A stretch of DNA of 33,086 bases from Pseudomonas sp. (GCA_030699825.1 JAUYKV010000030.1:1-33086), one strand, 5' to 3'; counted from the stretch's first letter, positions 18,214-26,817 are shown. The notes: a model not told the origin generated them from the sequence alone. Translations and numbers: made by a program.

Positions 18214-19671
18214 TCAACCGATATAGGTGGTCTTCACCGTGGTGTAGAACTCCTGGGCGTATTTGCCCTGCTCGCGGCTGCCGTAGGACGACCCCTTACG
18301 GCCGCCGAACGGTACGTGGTAATCCACCCCGGCAGTGGGCAGGTTGACCATGACCATGCCGGCCTGGGCGTGGCGCTTGAAGTGGTTGGCGTACTTCAGC
18401 GAGGTGGTGCAGATGCCGGCGGACAGACCGAACTCGGTGTCGTTGGCCATGGCCAGCGCCTCGTCGTAATCGGCCACGCGGATGATATTGGCCACCGGGC
18501 CGAAGATCTCTTCGCGGCTGATGCGCATGTCCGCCGTGCAGTCGGCAAACAGGGTTGGGGCCAGGTAGTAGCCGTCCTGTTCGCAGCTGACACGCTCGCC
18601 GCCGCAGACCAGGCGTGCGCCCTCGGCCTTGCCGATCTCGATATAACGCAGGTCCTGCTCGAGCTGCGCCTGGGACACCACGGGACCGATATCGGTGCCC
18701 TTCTCCAGGGCATTGCCGACGGTGATCGACTGCATACGCGCGGCCATGGCCGCGACAAACTGGTCGTAGATACCGGCGGTGACGATCAGACGGCTGGAGG
18801 CGGTGCAACGCTGGCCGGTGGAGTAGAAGGCGCTCTGCACCGACAGTTCCACGGCGGTTTTCAGATCCGCGTCGTCGAGGATGATCTGCGGGTTTTTGCC
18901 GCCCATCTCCAGCTGCACCTTGGCACCACGCGCCACACAGTTGGCGGCGATGTTGCGGCCGACGCCGACCGAACCGGTAAAGCTGACGCCATCGACCTGC
19001 GGGTGCTGGACGATGGTTTCACCGACCACACGGCCGCTGCCCATCACCAGGTTGAACACCCCGGCCGGGAAGCCGGCGCGGGAGATGATTTCGGCAATCG
19101 CCCAGGCGCAACCCGGCACCAGATCGGCCGGTTTCAACACCACGCAGTTGCCGTAGGCCAGGGCCGGAGCGACTTTCCAGGCCGGAATGGCGATGGGGAA
19201 GTTCCACGGGGTAATCAAGCCAATCACGCCCAGCGGCTCACGGGTCACTTCCACCGAGACGCCGGGGCGCACCGAGGCCAGCATTTCACCGGCCTGACGC
19301 AGGCATTCGCCGGCATAGAACTTGAAGATATTGCCGGCGCGGGTCGCTTCGCCGATGGCTTCGGGCAGGGTCTTGCCCTCTTCCCGGGCCAGCAGCGCAC
19401 CGAGCTCTTCGCGGCGGGCGAGGATCTCGCTGCCGACCTTGTCCAGCGCATCGCTGCGCGCCTGGATGCCGGAGGTCGACCAGGCCGGGAAGGCGGCGCG
19501 GGCGGCGGCGATGGCCTGGTCGACCTGGGCGGCATCGGCCTGGGCGTATTCGCCGACCACATCGGACAGGTCGGACGGGTTGATATTGCTCGAATAGCTG
19601 GCAGCGGCAACCCATTGGCCGCCGATGTAGTTGTCAAAACGCGAACTGTGCAAATCTTGTGGATTGGCCAC
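18214..19671 (-). CDS. Alpha-ketoglutarate semialdehyde dehydrogenase
   Basis: A 485-residue aldehyde dehydrogenase that oxidises 2,5-dioxopentanoate to alpha-ketoglutarate, the last step of the aldarate route. Active-site elements are N157 (TPWNFP), K180 (VVLKPAD), E255 (LEMGGKNP) and the nucleophile C289 (STGQRCTASS). The start is GTG at 19671, preceded six bases away by a perfect AGGAGG; no good ATG lies nearby. The assignment to this substrate rests mainly on position directly after kdgD and before gudD; by sequence alone it is a general aldehyde dehydrogenase of the succinate/ketoglutarate semialdehyde type. Confidence 0.92.
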   Translation of the reverse strand: MANPQDLHSSRFDNYIGGQWVAAASYSSNINPSDLSDVVGEYAQADAAQVDQAIAAARAAFPAWSTSGIQARSDALDKVGSEILARREELGALLAREEGKTLPEAIGEATRAGNIFKFYAGECLRQAGEMLASVRPGVSVEVTREPLGVIGLITPWNFPIAIPAWKVAPALAYGNCVVLKPADLVPGCAWAIAEIISRAGFPAGVFNLVMGSGRVVGETIVQHPQVDGVSFTGSVGVGRNIAANCVARGAKVQLEMGGKNPQIILDDADLKTAVELSVQSAFYSTGQRCTASSRLIVTAGIYDQFVAAMAARMQSITVGNALEKGTDIGPVVSQAQLEQDLRYIEIGKAEGARLVCGGERVSCEQDGYYLAPTLFADCTADMRISREEIFGPVANIIRVADYDEALAMANDTEFGLSAGICTTSLKYANHFKRHAQAGMVMVNLPTAGVDYHVPFGGRKGSSYGSREQGKYAQEFYTTVKTTYIG

Positions 19672-19728
19672 GAATAGCCTCCTGTCTGTGCGCGGTGCGT
19701 GATCGCGCCGCTCTCGGTCAAACGGCGT

Positions 19729-20640
19729 TTATTGCGCGCCCTGAGCTTCAATCAGCGTGGCGAGCATTGCATACTCTTCCGGCTGCAGATCGGTGAGCGG
19801 GGTGCGCACCGGGCCGGCGTCATGGCCGACAATCCTGGCACCGGCCTTGATGATACTGACGCCATAACCGGCGCAGCGATTGCGGATGTCCAGGTACGGC
19901 AGGAAGAACTCATCGATAAGCTTGCCGACAGTGGCGTGATCGTCGCGGGCCATGGCGTTATAGAAGGACATGGCAGTTTTCGGGATGAAATTGAACACCG
20001 CCGAGGAGTACACCGGTACGCCCAGGGCCTTGTAGGCAGCGGCATAGACTTCAGCCGTTTGCAGGCCGCCCAGGTAACTGAGGCGATCACCCAGACGACG
20101 ACGAATCGACACCATCAGCTCGATATCGCCAATACCGTCTTTGTAGCCGATCAGATTCGGGCAACGCTCGGCCACCTGCTCAAGCAGCGCTGCAGTCAGG
20201 CGGCAGACGTTGCGGTTATAGACCACCACGCCGATCTTCACCGACCTGCATACCGCTTCAACGTGCAGCGCCACGCCTTCCTGGCTAGCTTCGGTCAGGT
20301 AGTGCGGCAGCAGCAGCAGACCTTTGGCCCCCAGACGCTCGGCTTCCTGGGCCATCTCGATGGCCTGGCGGGTCGGGCCACCGACACCGGCGAGAATCGG
20401 CACGCTGCCGGCGCAGGTATCGACCGCGGTCTTGATCACTGCCGAATATTCTTTGCCGGTCAGGGAGAAAAACTCACCGGTACCGCCGGCGGCGAACAGC
20501 GCCGAAGCACCATAAGGCGCCAGCCATTCCAGGCGGCGCGCATAGGTATCGGCGCGGAAATCGCCGGCAGCATCGAAATCGGTCACGGGAAAGGACAGCA
20601 GACCGGAAGAGAGGATGGACTTCAGTTCTTGTGGATTCAT
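19729..20640 (-). CDS. kdgD: 5-dehydro-4-deoxyglucarate dehydratase
   Basis: A 303-residue class I aldolase-fold enzyme (DapA/NAL family) that dehydrates and decarboxylates 5-keto-4-deoxyglucarate to alpha-ketoglutarate semialdehyde. Signatures are [12 protein letters not shown] (50-61), the catalytic tyrosine Y141 (VVVYNRN) and the Schiff-base lysine K167 (IGYKDGIGD). YNRN and KDGIGD are typical of KdgD rather than DapA. It is the first gene of the minus-strand operon. A FadR-like operator lies about 63 bases upstream of its start. The ribosome site (AGGGTG) is weak. Confidence 0.95.
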   Translation of the reverse strand: MNPQELKSILSSGLLSFPVTDFDAAGDFRADTYARRLEWLAPYGASALFAAGGTGEFFSLTGKEYSAVIKTAVDTCAGSVPILAGVGGPTRQAIEMAQEAERLGAKGLLLLPHYLTEASQEGVALHVEAVCRSVKIGVVVYNRNVCRLTAALLEQVAERCPNLIGYKDGIGDIELMVSIRRRLGDRLSYLGGLQTAEVYAAAYKALGVPVYSSAVFNFIPKTAMSFYNAMARDDHATVGKLIDEFFLPYLDIRNRCAGYGVSIIKAGARIVGHDAGPVRTPLTDLQPEEYAMLATLIEAQGAQ

Positions 20641-20702
20641 TGTGCGAACACCCTGTAGAGCGAATGGTGGAGAGGAGCATCAGTCGAAACTGTAGAGATA
20701 CG

Positions 20703-20713
20703 TTATCGTACAA
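20703..20713. promoter_or_regulatory. FadR-like operator 1 (kdgD side)
   Basis: TTATCGTACAA departs by one base from the FadR-family half-site pattern TNGTNNNACNA. It lies 63-73 bases upstream of the kdgD start, where it would overlap or follow the promoter of the minus-strand operon. The flanking text GAGATACGTT is shared with the operator at 26867, read on the same strand. Confidence 0.6.
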
Positions 20714-20938
20714 CAATGACCAACGCCATAACTTTTCTCGACCGGCTATCACCTGGCCTGCCCCCCTCGCCTCCGTCAGCCGCCACTCCAGTGGTCGGGC
20801 AATTGCGCGTCAGGCTCGACTTTAGAAGCCTGCGCATCGCCACTGCAGAGCGAGTAGAGACTACGACAGCTAACCCGGCAAACCCGCGCCGCACCCATAA
20901 CCGGTGGTCGCCGCCGGTACTTTTCACTCAACCGCGCG
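20714..20938. other. Divergent control region between operators 1 and 2
   Basis: No gene is seen. The segment separates the kdgD-side and gudD-side operators, whose centres are about 275 bases apart. The minus-strand promoter of kdgD should lie near 20705-20750, but I could not choose boxes with confidence. Confidence 0.4.
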
Positions 20939-20968
20939 TTGACAAGCTCGTCAGACGCTGTTGATAAT
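20939..20968 (+). promoter_or_regulatory. Sigma-70 promoter of the gudD copy 2-tct operon
   Basis: TTGACA (20939-20944), an 18-base spacer and GATAAT (20963-20968). The text TTGACAA...CTGTTGATAAT is nearly the same as in the udh promoter at 27092-27121. Operator 2 begins nine bases after the -10 box, so a bound repressor would sit on the transcription start. Confidence 0.75.
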
Positions 20969-20976
20969 CCGGCCAA

Positions 20977-20996
20977 GTCATACGACAACGTATGAC
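20977..20996. promoter_or_regulatory. FadR-like operator 2 (gudD copy 2)
   Basis: GTCATACGACAACGTATGAC, a 20-bp site with perfect 7-bp arms GTCATAC and GTATGAC around GACAAC. The 11-base core TCATACGACAA is identical in the udh operator at 27129-27148. Its place just after the -10 box suggests repression. Confidence 0.75.
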
Positions 20997-21026
20997 ACTT
21001 CTAACAACAAAGAATCAGGCCCAGCC

Positions 21027-21260
21027 ATGATTATCAAAATCCAGGCCCATGCGCCCGTCACCTGCCCGATAGCTGTCACCCCAGACGGCCCAGTCGCCTT
21101 GTGCGCCGTGCCCTCGCGCAGCGCCGCGCCGAACCACCGCCCTCATTCCTGCTTGCGCCCCCTGCATCGCGCCCGGCCTGCAACGCCGAAGCTTTGTGCG
21201 GCCGGCGCACGGCTCCGCGCCCCTGCTGCCCTGCCCCTGGAGAATCCTGCCCATGCTTGA
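21027..21260 (+). other. Possible 77-codon leader frame upstream of gudD copy 2
   Basis: The first ATG after operator 2 lies 30 bases downstream, almost the same distance as the udh start codon from its own operator (28 bases). The frame begins MIIKIQAHAPVTCP, runs to 21260 and overlaps the gudD start at 21253. Its later part is rich in alanine, proline and arginine and does not look like a folded protein. It may be a leader peptide, the remnant of a former first gene, or chance. No good ribosome site is obvious. Confidence 0.25.
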
Positions 21261-22656
21261 ACAAGCCCATACGCACACCCCGCGAGTGGTGGAGATGCAG
21301 GTGATTCCGGTGGCCGGCCACGACAGCATGCTACTCAACCTGTGCGGTGCCCATGCGCCCTACTTCACCCGCAACCTGGTGCTGCTGAAGGACAGCGCCG
21401 GACGCAGCGGCGTCGGCGAAGTCCCCGGCGGCGAGGGCATCCGCCAGGCGCTGGAACGCAGCAAAGGACTGGTCATCGGCCAGCCGGTCGGGCGCTATAA
21501 CCGCATCCTCAACAGTCTGCGCCGCGCCATCGCCGGGCGTGACGGCGACGGCCCGCAAGCCACCGTGCATCAGGTGACCTCGGCAGCCGAGGCCGCCGTA
21601 CTCAAGCAGCCCCACGAGATCAACCTGCGCCTGGACAACGTGATCACCGCGGTCGAAGCCGCGCTGCTCGATCTGATCGGCCAGCACCTCGACGTCCCGG
21701 TGGCCGAACTGCTCGGCAATGGCCAGCAACGCGACAGCGTGCCGATGCTCGCCTACCTCTTCTATATAGGTGACCGCCAGCGCAGCGACCTGCCCTATCT
21801 GGCCGGCCCGGGTGCCAGCAACGACTGGTATCACCTGCGCCACCAGCAGGCCGTCACCCCCGAGGCCATCGTGCGTCTGGCGCAAGCGGCCAACGCCCGT
21901 TACGGCTTCAAGGACTTCAAGCTCAAGGGCGGGGTGATGCGCGGCGCCGAGGAAATGCAGGCGGTGGCCGCGATCAAGGCGCGCTTCCCCGAGGCCCGTG
22001 TCACTCTCGACCCCAACGGCGCCTGGTCGCTGGCCGAGGCCATCGAGCTGTGCAAAGGCCAGGGCCACGTGCTGGCCTATGCCGAAGATCCCTGCGGCCC
22101 GGAGCACGGCTATTCCGGTCGCGAGATCATGGCCGAGTTCAGGCGCGCCACCGGCATCCCCACCGCCACCAATATGGTCGCCACCGACTGGCGGCAGATG
22201 GGCCATTCGCTGCGCCTGGAAGCGGTCGACATCCCGCTGGCCGATCCGCACTTCTGGACCATGCAAGGCTCGGTGCGCCTGGCGCAGATGTGCGAGGAGT
22301 TCGGCCTGACCTGGGGCTCGCACTCGAACAACCATTTCGACATCTCCCTGGCCATGTTCACCCATGCAGCCGCCGCCGCACCGGGGCGCATCACCGCCAT
22401 CGACACCCACTGGATCTGGCAGGAAGGCCAGGAGCGCCTGACCCGTGAACCGCTGCAGATCATCGGCGGTCAGGTGCAAGTCCCGCAGAAACCGGGCCTG
22501 GGCATCGAGCCGGACATGGAGCGCATCATGCTCGCCCACGAGCTCTATAAAAAAGTCGCGGGCGCTGCCCGTGACGACGCCATGGCCATGCAGTACCTGG
22601 TGCCTGGCTGGCAGTACGACCCCAAGCAACCGAGTCTCGGCCGCGCCGGGCATTGA
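21253..22656 (+). CDS. gudD: Glucarate dehydratase, copy 2
   Basis: A 467-residue paralogue of the enzyme at 16708-18063 with the complete catalytic set: K223 and K225 (FKLKGGV), D253 (TLDPNGAW), E278 (YAEDPCG), N307 ([10 protein letters not shown]), H357 (GSHSNNHFD) and D384 (AIDTHWIWQ). I chose the start at 21253 because GGAGA lies just upstream; a frame from 21196 adds only non-conserved residues. Compared with copy 1 it carries about 20 extra residues near 101-121 (including [19 protein letters not shown]), in the region that links the capping domain to the barrel. It leads the operon with the tct transporter. It may differ from copy 1 in substrate range (glucarate, idarate or a related diacid); this cannot be read from the sequence. 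Confidence 0.95.
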   Translation: MLEQAHTHTPRVVEMQVIPVAGHDSMLLNLCGAHAPYFTRNLVLLKDSAGRSGVGEVPGGEGIRQALERSKGLVIGQPVGRYNRILNSLRRAIAGRDGDGPQATVHQVTSAAEAAVLKQPHEINLRLDNVITAVEAALLDLIGQHLDVPVAELLGNGQQRDSVPMLAYLFYIGDRQRSDLPYLAGPGASNDWYHLRHQQAVTPEAIVRLAQAANARYGFKDFKLKGGVMRGAEEMQAVAAIKARFPEARVTLDPNGAWSLAEAIELCKGQGHVLAYAEDPCGPEHGYSGREIMAEFRRATGIPTATNMVATDWRQMGHSLRLEAVDIPLADPHFWTMQGSVRLAQMCEEFGLTWGSHSNNHFDISLAMFTHAAAAAPGRITAIDTHWIWQEGQERLTREPLQIIGGQVQVPQKPGLGIEPDMERIMLAHELYKKVAGAARDDAMAMQYLVPGWQYDPKQPSLGRAGH

Positions 22657-22702
22657 TCGATCGAACAAGAGCAACGCAAGCCCCACTTACCGGAGACTTA
22701 CA

Positions 22703-23674
22703 ATGAAAAAAGCACTCTGCGCCTCCCTGCTATCCGCCTGCATGACCCTGACCGCCGGCAGCGCCTTCGCTGCCGATGCGACCGACTGGCCGACCCGCCC
22801 GGTGCAGGTGGTGGTGATCGCCAACGCCGGCGGCGATACCGATTTCAACGCCCGAATGATGGCCAAGTACTTCACCCAGATCACCGGCAAACCCATGGTC
22901 GTGACCAACATGGCCGGCGGTGGCGGCACCATCGCCGCCGAGCAGGTCAAAGGCTCCGCGCCAGACGGCAACACCATCCTGTTCACCCACACAGGCCAGA
23001 TGATCGTCAACGAAGTGGCCGGGTTGACCGAGGACAGCTTCGAAGCCTTCGATGTGTCCTGCATCGCCGGAGTGGACAAGGGCGCGGTGTTTGTCTCGAG
23101 CAAAAGCTCCGGGCTGACCTCCATTGAGCAGTTGATCGAGAAAGCCAAGGCGCAGCCCAACACCATCACCTACGGCACCGAGATGGGCAGCTACTCGCAC
23201 CTGCAGGGCCTGAAGTTCGAGAAGCTCACCGGAACCAAGATGAAGCTGGTCGACGCTGGTACCGTGTCGGAAAAAGTCGTCGCCCTACTGGGTGAACGCA
23301 TCGACCTGGGCGCGATCAGCTACGGTTCGGTACAGGACTACGTCGCCAACGGCGAGATGGTCGCCCTAGGCCAGCCCAACGAAGCGCGCAACCCGCTGCT
23401 CGGCGAGGTCAAGACCTTCAAGGAACAGGGCGTCGACTACGTGATGGACAAGCCTTACGTGGTGGCCTTTCCCAAGGGCACCGACCCGGCCATCGTGCAG
23501 AAGATGGCTGACGTAATGAAGCAGATCACCGAGATGCCGGCGTATGGCGAGGAGCTGAAGAACACCTTCAAGCAACCGGTCAGCTACTACGACACCGAAG
23601 CAGCGATCGCCGTGCTGCACAAAACCCGTGAAGACTTCATGCAGTTCAAGGACGCGCTGCGCAAGGCCAACTAA
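22703..23674 (+). CDS. tctC: Tripartite tricarboxylate transporter substrate-binding protein (TctC/Bug family)
   Basis: A 323-residue periplasmic binding protein. The start at 22703 follows CGGAGA; the open frame further upstream overlaps gudD and is not used. A Sec signal peptide runs MKKALCASLLSACMTLTAGS to AFA, with cleavage before ADATDW near residue 24. The mature part shows the Bug pattern: WPTRPVQVVVIANAGGDTD, then NMAGGGGTIAAEQVKG and ISYGSVQDYVANGEM. It delivers a carboxylate to the TctA-TctB membrane unit. Being directly after gudD copy 2, it most likely binds glucarate, galactarate or another aldarate; substrate is inferred from context only. Confidence 0.93.
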   Translation: MKKALCASLLSACMTLTAGSAFAADATDWPTRPVQVVVIANAGGDTDFNARMMAKYFTQITGKPMVVTNMAGGGGTIAAEQVKGSAPDGNTILFTHTGQMIVNEVAGLTEDSFEAFDVSCIAGVDKGAVFVSSKSSGLTSIEQLIEKAKAQPNTITYGTEMGSYSHLQGLKFEKLTGTKMKLVDAGTVSEKVVALLGERIDLGAISYGSVQDYVANGEMVALGQPNEARNPLLGEVKTFKEQGVDYVMDKPYVVAFPKGTDPAIVQKMADVMKQITEMPAYGEELKNTFKQPVSYYDTEAAIAVLHKTREDFMQFKDALRKAN

Positions 23675-23742
23675 CGCACCGCTGTCGGGCGCTCTCACTG
23701 ACGCGCCCGGCAGCCCTGCCCTTCACCGAGACGAGGTCCATC

Positions 23743-24240
23743 ATGGATACCTACAAGAGAAAGGAGCTGCTGATCGGTGCACTGATGCTCGGCGCCGGCC
23801 TGTTCTACCTTTTCCTGACCATCAACCTGCCGCGCAAGGGCAGCATCGACGCGTCCACCGTGCCCTACGTCCTGGCCGCGGGTTTGTGCCTGTTTGGCGG
23901 CCTGCAATTGTTCCTCAGCCGCAAGGCAACGCCCCCTGAAGTAGAGGCCGATGCAGAGACCGATGAGCCGGCGCAACAGGCCGCCAGCGCACCCGACTAT
24001 GCCACCGTGTGCAAGACCCTGGGCCTGGTCGCCGTCTATATCGCGCTGCTGGAAAGCGTCGGCTTCCCGATCATGACCGCGCTGTATCTCTATGTGCAGT
24101 TCATCGTGCTCACGCCCCTCGAGCAGAAAGCCAATCACCTGCTCTACGCCGTGATTGCGCTGGTCTCCTCGGCACTTATTTTCGTCACTTTCCGCCAGGG
24201 CTTCGACTTGATGCTCCCGACCGGCTTACTGAATTTTTAG
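23743..24240 (+). CDS. tctB: Tripartite tricarboxylate transporter small membrane subunit
   Basis: A 165-residue TctB-family protein with about four membrane segments (around 10-30, 38-56, 95-115 and 120-160) and a polar, acidic linker (about 63-80, EVEADAETDEPAQQ). TctB is the small subunit that works with TctA. The start follows GAGG at good spacing. It lies between tctC and tctA; the stop codon is the first element of a strong hairpin that separates it from tctA. Confidence 0.92.
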   Translation: MDTYKRKELLIGALMLGAGLFYLFLTINLPRKGSIDASTVPYVLAAGLCLFGGLQLFLSRKATPPEVEADAETDEPAQQAASAPDYATVCKTLGLVAVYIALLESVGFPIMTALYLYVQFIVLTPLEQKANHLLYAVIALVSSALIFVTFRQGFDLMLPTGLLNF

Positions 24241-24288
24241 GGTCTGTTGACGTTTCGTTGCGACTCGCTACGAAACGTCAACAAACCC
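24240..24288 (+). promoter_or_regulatory. Strong hairpin between tctB and tctA
   Basis: A 19-bp stem with one mismatch: GGGTCTGTTGACGTTTCGT (24240-24258) pairs with the segment 24270-24288, with an 11-base loop. Its first base is the last base of the tctB stop codon and it ends just before the ribosome site of tctA. No T-run follows. It may reduce or stabilise transcription or translation of tctA relative to tctB, or be a dispersed repeat. Confidence 0.65.
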
Positions 24289-24301
24289 TTGGAGATGGCA
24301 C

Positions 24302-25822
24302 ATGTTGGATCTTCTGCAAGCGGGCTTCGGCGCGGTCTTCAGCCCCTACATCTTTATCCTGATCACCCTGGGCGTGGCGGCCGGCATCGTCTTCGGCGCG
24401 GTGCCGGGTCTGTCCGCGACCATGGCCATCGCCCTGTGCCTGCCGCTGACCTACACCATGGGTCCGGCCGCCGGCCTGTCGCTGCTGGTCGCGCTCTATA
24501 TCGGTGCCACCTCGGGCGGGCTGATCTCGGCGATCCTGCTGAAGATTCCCGGCACGCCTGCCTCGATCGCCACCACCTTCGACGGTGGGCCGATGATGGA
24601 CAAGGGCGAAGGGATCAAGGCCCTGGGCATCGGCGTGGTGTTCTCCTTTATCGGCACCCTCCTCAGCATCGGCGCCCTGCTCTCCATCGCCCCCTGGCTG
24701 GCCAAGGCCGCCCTGCGTTTCGGCCCCCACGAATACTTCGCCATCGCGATTTTCTCCCTGACCCTGATCGCCACCCTGTCCAGCGGCTCGCTGATCAAGG
24801 GCATCTTCGCCGGCACCCTGGGCTTCGCCTTTTCCACCGTGGGTATCGCCCCGGTCGATGCGATCCGCCGCTTCACCTTCGACTCGCCCAACCTCAACGG
24901 CGGCTTCGCCATGCTCACTGTGATGATCGGCATGTTCGCCGTGGCCGAAGTGATCAAGATTGCCGAAACCGGGCGCGCCGCGCACCGGACCAGGATTGCC
25001 GACCTGAGCATGAAAAACATCAAGGGCTTCGGCTTTTCCCTCAAGGAGTTCTTCGGCCAGTTGCCCAACGCCTTTCGTTCGTCGCTGATCGGCATCGGCA
25101 TCGGCATCCTCCCCGGGATCGGTGCCGGCACCTCGAACATCGTCTCCTACATCATCGCCAAGAAGCGCTCCAAGCATCCCGAGCAATTCGGCAAGGGCGC
25201 CATCGAAGGCGTGGTCGCCAGTGAAACCGCGAACAACGCCGGCATCGGCAGCGCCATGATTCCCCTGATGACCCTGGGCATTCCCGGCGACACGGTCACC
25301 GCCATCCTGCTCGGCGGTTTCATGATCCACGGCATCCAGCCCGGCCCCATGCTGTTCGTCACCCAGGGCGCGCTGGTCTACACCATCTTCGCCGCACTGA
25401 TCCTGGCCTCGGTGATGATGCTGGTCCTGGAGTTCTATGGCCTGCGCATCTTCGTCAAGCTGCTGGCGGTGCCCAAGCACATCCTCCTGCCGATCATCCT
25501 GGTGCTCTGCGTGGTTGGCGCCTTCGGCCTCAGTAGCCGGCTGTTCGATGTCTGGACCATCCTGCTGTTCGGCCTGCTCGGCTACGGCTTCGTCAAGGCC
25601 GGCATGCCTGCCGCGCCCTTTATCATCGGCTTCATCCTCGGGCCGATGGCGGAAACCAACCTGCGCCGCGGCCTGATGCTCTCCGATGGCAACTTCATGG
25701 GCTTCCTCGGCAACCCGATCTCCGCCAGCTTCCTGTTCCTCGCCGCCGCCTCGGTCGCCTGGCACCTGCTCAGTTCGCTGCGCGGCAAGAAGGACGGGGT
25801 GGGCAAATTGCTGCGCAGTTGA
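24302..25822 (+). CDS. tctA: Tripartite tricarboxylate transporter large membrane subunit
   Basis: A 506-residue, highly hydrophobic TctA-family permease with about 11-12 membrane segments. It has the family motifs GAVPGLSATMAIALCLPLTY (about 37-56), GATSGGLISAILLKIPGTPAS (about 71-91), GILPGIGAGTSN and, later, ETANNAGIGSAMIPLMTLGIPGD, each a mark of this family. The length is typical (about 500). The start follows GGAGA. It forms the sodium- or proton-driven channel of the TctABC system, fed by TctC. It closes this operon; a GTAGCCCG-type palindromic repeat follows. Confidence 0.95.
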   Translation: MLDLLQAGFGAVFSPYIFILITLGVAAGIVFGAVPGLSATMAIALCLPLTYTMGPAAGLSLLVALYIGATSGGLISAILLKIPGTPASIATTFDGGPMMDKGEGIKALGIGVVFSFIGTLLSIGALLSIAPWLAKAALRFGPHEYFAIAIFSLTLIATLSSGSLIKGIFAGTLGFAFSTVGIAPVDAIRRFTFDSPNLNGGFAMLTVMIGMFAVAEVIKIAETGRAAHRTRIADLSMKNIKGFGFSLKEFFGQLPNAFRSSLIGIGIGILPGIGAGTSNIVSYIIAKKRSKHPEQFGKGAIEGVVASETANNAGIGSAMIPLMTLGIPGDTVTAILLGGFMIHGIQPGPMLFVTQGALVYTIFAALILASVMMLVLEFYGLRIFVKLLAVPKHILLPIILVLCVVGAFGLSSRLFDVWTILLFGLLGYGFVKAGMPAAPFIIGFILGPMAETNLRRGLMLSDGNFMGFLGNPISASFLFLAAASVAWHLLSSLRGKKDGVGKLLRS

Positions 25823-25841
25823 GCCACCAGGAGTGCTAGTC

Positions 25842-25917
25842 GTAGCCCGAATAAGCCCCAGCGCAATCCGGGAAGGTGGCGCGGACCGTTGATTTCCCCG
25901 GAGTACCTCCGGGCTAC
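25842..25917. repeat. GTAGCCCG...CGGGCTAC palindromic repeat
   Basis: Arms GTAGCCCG and CGGGCTAC bound a 76-base element after tctA. It shares GAATAAG and GCGCAATCCGGG with the copy at 6504-6574, but its central palindrome is diverged and incomplete. It lies between tctA and the convergent pseudogene. Confidence 0.65.
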
Positions 25918-25932
25918 GGAAGTGAGGTTGCC

Positions 25933-26598
25933 CTAGCAGCGCTTACCGATCTCGCTTTGCGCCAGGGTCCAGCCGGCGATCTGCTCGTGCAGGCTGAGCC
26001 CCAGACCGGGGCGACCCGGCACCAGCATCTTGCCGTCGCGGATTTTCAGGCGCTCGTTGAACGCCGGCTCCAGCCATTCGAAATGTTCGACCCAGGTCGC
26101 GTGCTCGTAGGCCGCCGCCAGGTGCAGGTGGATTTCCATGACGAAATGCGGTGCCAGGATCATGCCGCGATTCTGCGCCAGGCCGGCGACCGTGAGAAAG
26201 GGCGTAATGCCGCGGGCCCGGGATTGCTCGGCACGCTCGATCACCGCCTCGATCGAGGCCTGCAGGTAACCGCCGGAGGTGTTGTAGCAGGGCACCGCAT
26301 CGCGCTGGGCACCGAGCAGCTTGGCCAGCGGCAGATTGGCACGCCGCGCTTTTCAGATCCCACAACGCGGTGTCCAGCGCGGCGATGACCTGCACCGCCA
26401 CGCCGGCGCGCCCCACCGAGGCACCGGCCCAAACCAGCTTGCTCCAGCAGGGCGATGTCGTTGGGGTCTTCGCCGAGCAGCAGCGGCGCGACTTCCAGGG
26501 CATGGGCATATTGCGCCGGGCCACCGGTGCGCAAGCTATAGCTGAAACCCAGGCACGATGGCCCTGTGCGGTTTCGATTTCGGCGAACAGCATCTTGG
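25933..26598 (-). pseudogene. Remnant of an enolase-superfamily galactarate/talarate dehydratase
   Basis: Three minus-strand frames together resemble an L-talarate/galactarate dehydratase (normally about 400 residues). In order: MLFAEIETAQGHR; then FSYSLRTGGPAQYAHALEV and LGEDPNDIALL; then KLVWAGASVGRAGVAVQ and AALDTALWDLK; then PCYNTSGGYLQASIEAV; then LAPHFVMEIHLHLAAAYEH and the end GWTLAQSEIGKRC. Frame breaks lie near 26553 (one G lost), near 26444 (probably two bases lost) and at 26350-26353 (one extra T on the + strand). Near 26205-26212 the protein jumps from RARGI straight to TPFL: about 120-130 residues of the catalytic barrel, with its lysine, metal ligands and histidine, are missing. 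The 5' end is lost at the join with a LysR fragment. It cannot make an active enzyme. Confidence 0.88.
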
Positions 26599-26817
26599 TT
26601 CCACCCGACCATTCTGGCCCTGGTCAACGCCGGCATGGGCCTCGCCCTGGTGCCGCGCAGTGCCAGCGTGGTGCGCTTCGAGAACATCCTGTTTCGCCCG
26701 ATCACCCTCGCGCCCGGCATCCACAGCGAACTGCACCTGGTGTGGCGCGATGACAACGACAATCCGGCGTTTCTGCTGATGTTAGACGCCATCTGCAGAT
26801 CGATAAGAAATCTGTAA
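26599..26817 (+). pseudogene. C-terminal fragment of a LysR-type regulator
   Basis: About 72 residues from FHPTILALVNAGMGLALVPR to the stop match the last part of the effector domain of LysR regulators (GMGLALVPRSASVVRFENI, then LHLVWRDDNDNPAFLLML). The DNA-binding domain and most of the effector domain are absent. It abuts the 5' side of the dehydratase remnant head-on, as expected if one deletion removed the facing 5' ends of a divergent enzyme-regulator pair. It has no start or ribosome site. Confidence 0.8.

Noticed and set aside
21196..21252. Upstream start for gudD copy 2
   Set aside because: The added residues are not like GudD N-termini, and GGAGA sits directly before the ATG at 21253.
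22445..22702. N-terminal extension of TctC
   Set aside because: It overlaps gudD in another frame; the true start has a ribosome site and begins a normal signal peptide.
24278..25765. 495-codon minus-strand frame opposite tctA
   Set aside because: Its composition (long D, E, G, Q, H-rich text) is the typical antisense image of a hydrophobic membrane protein gene.
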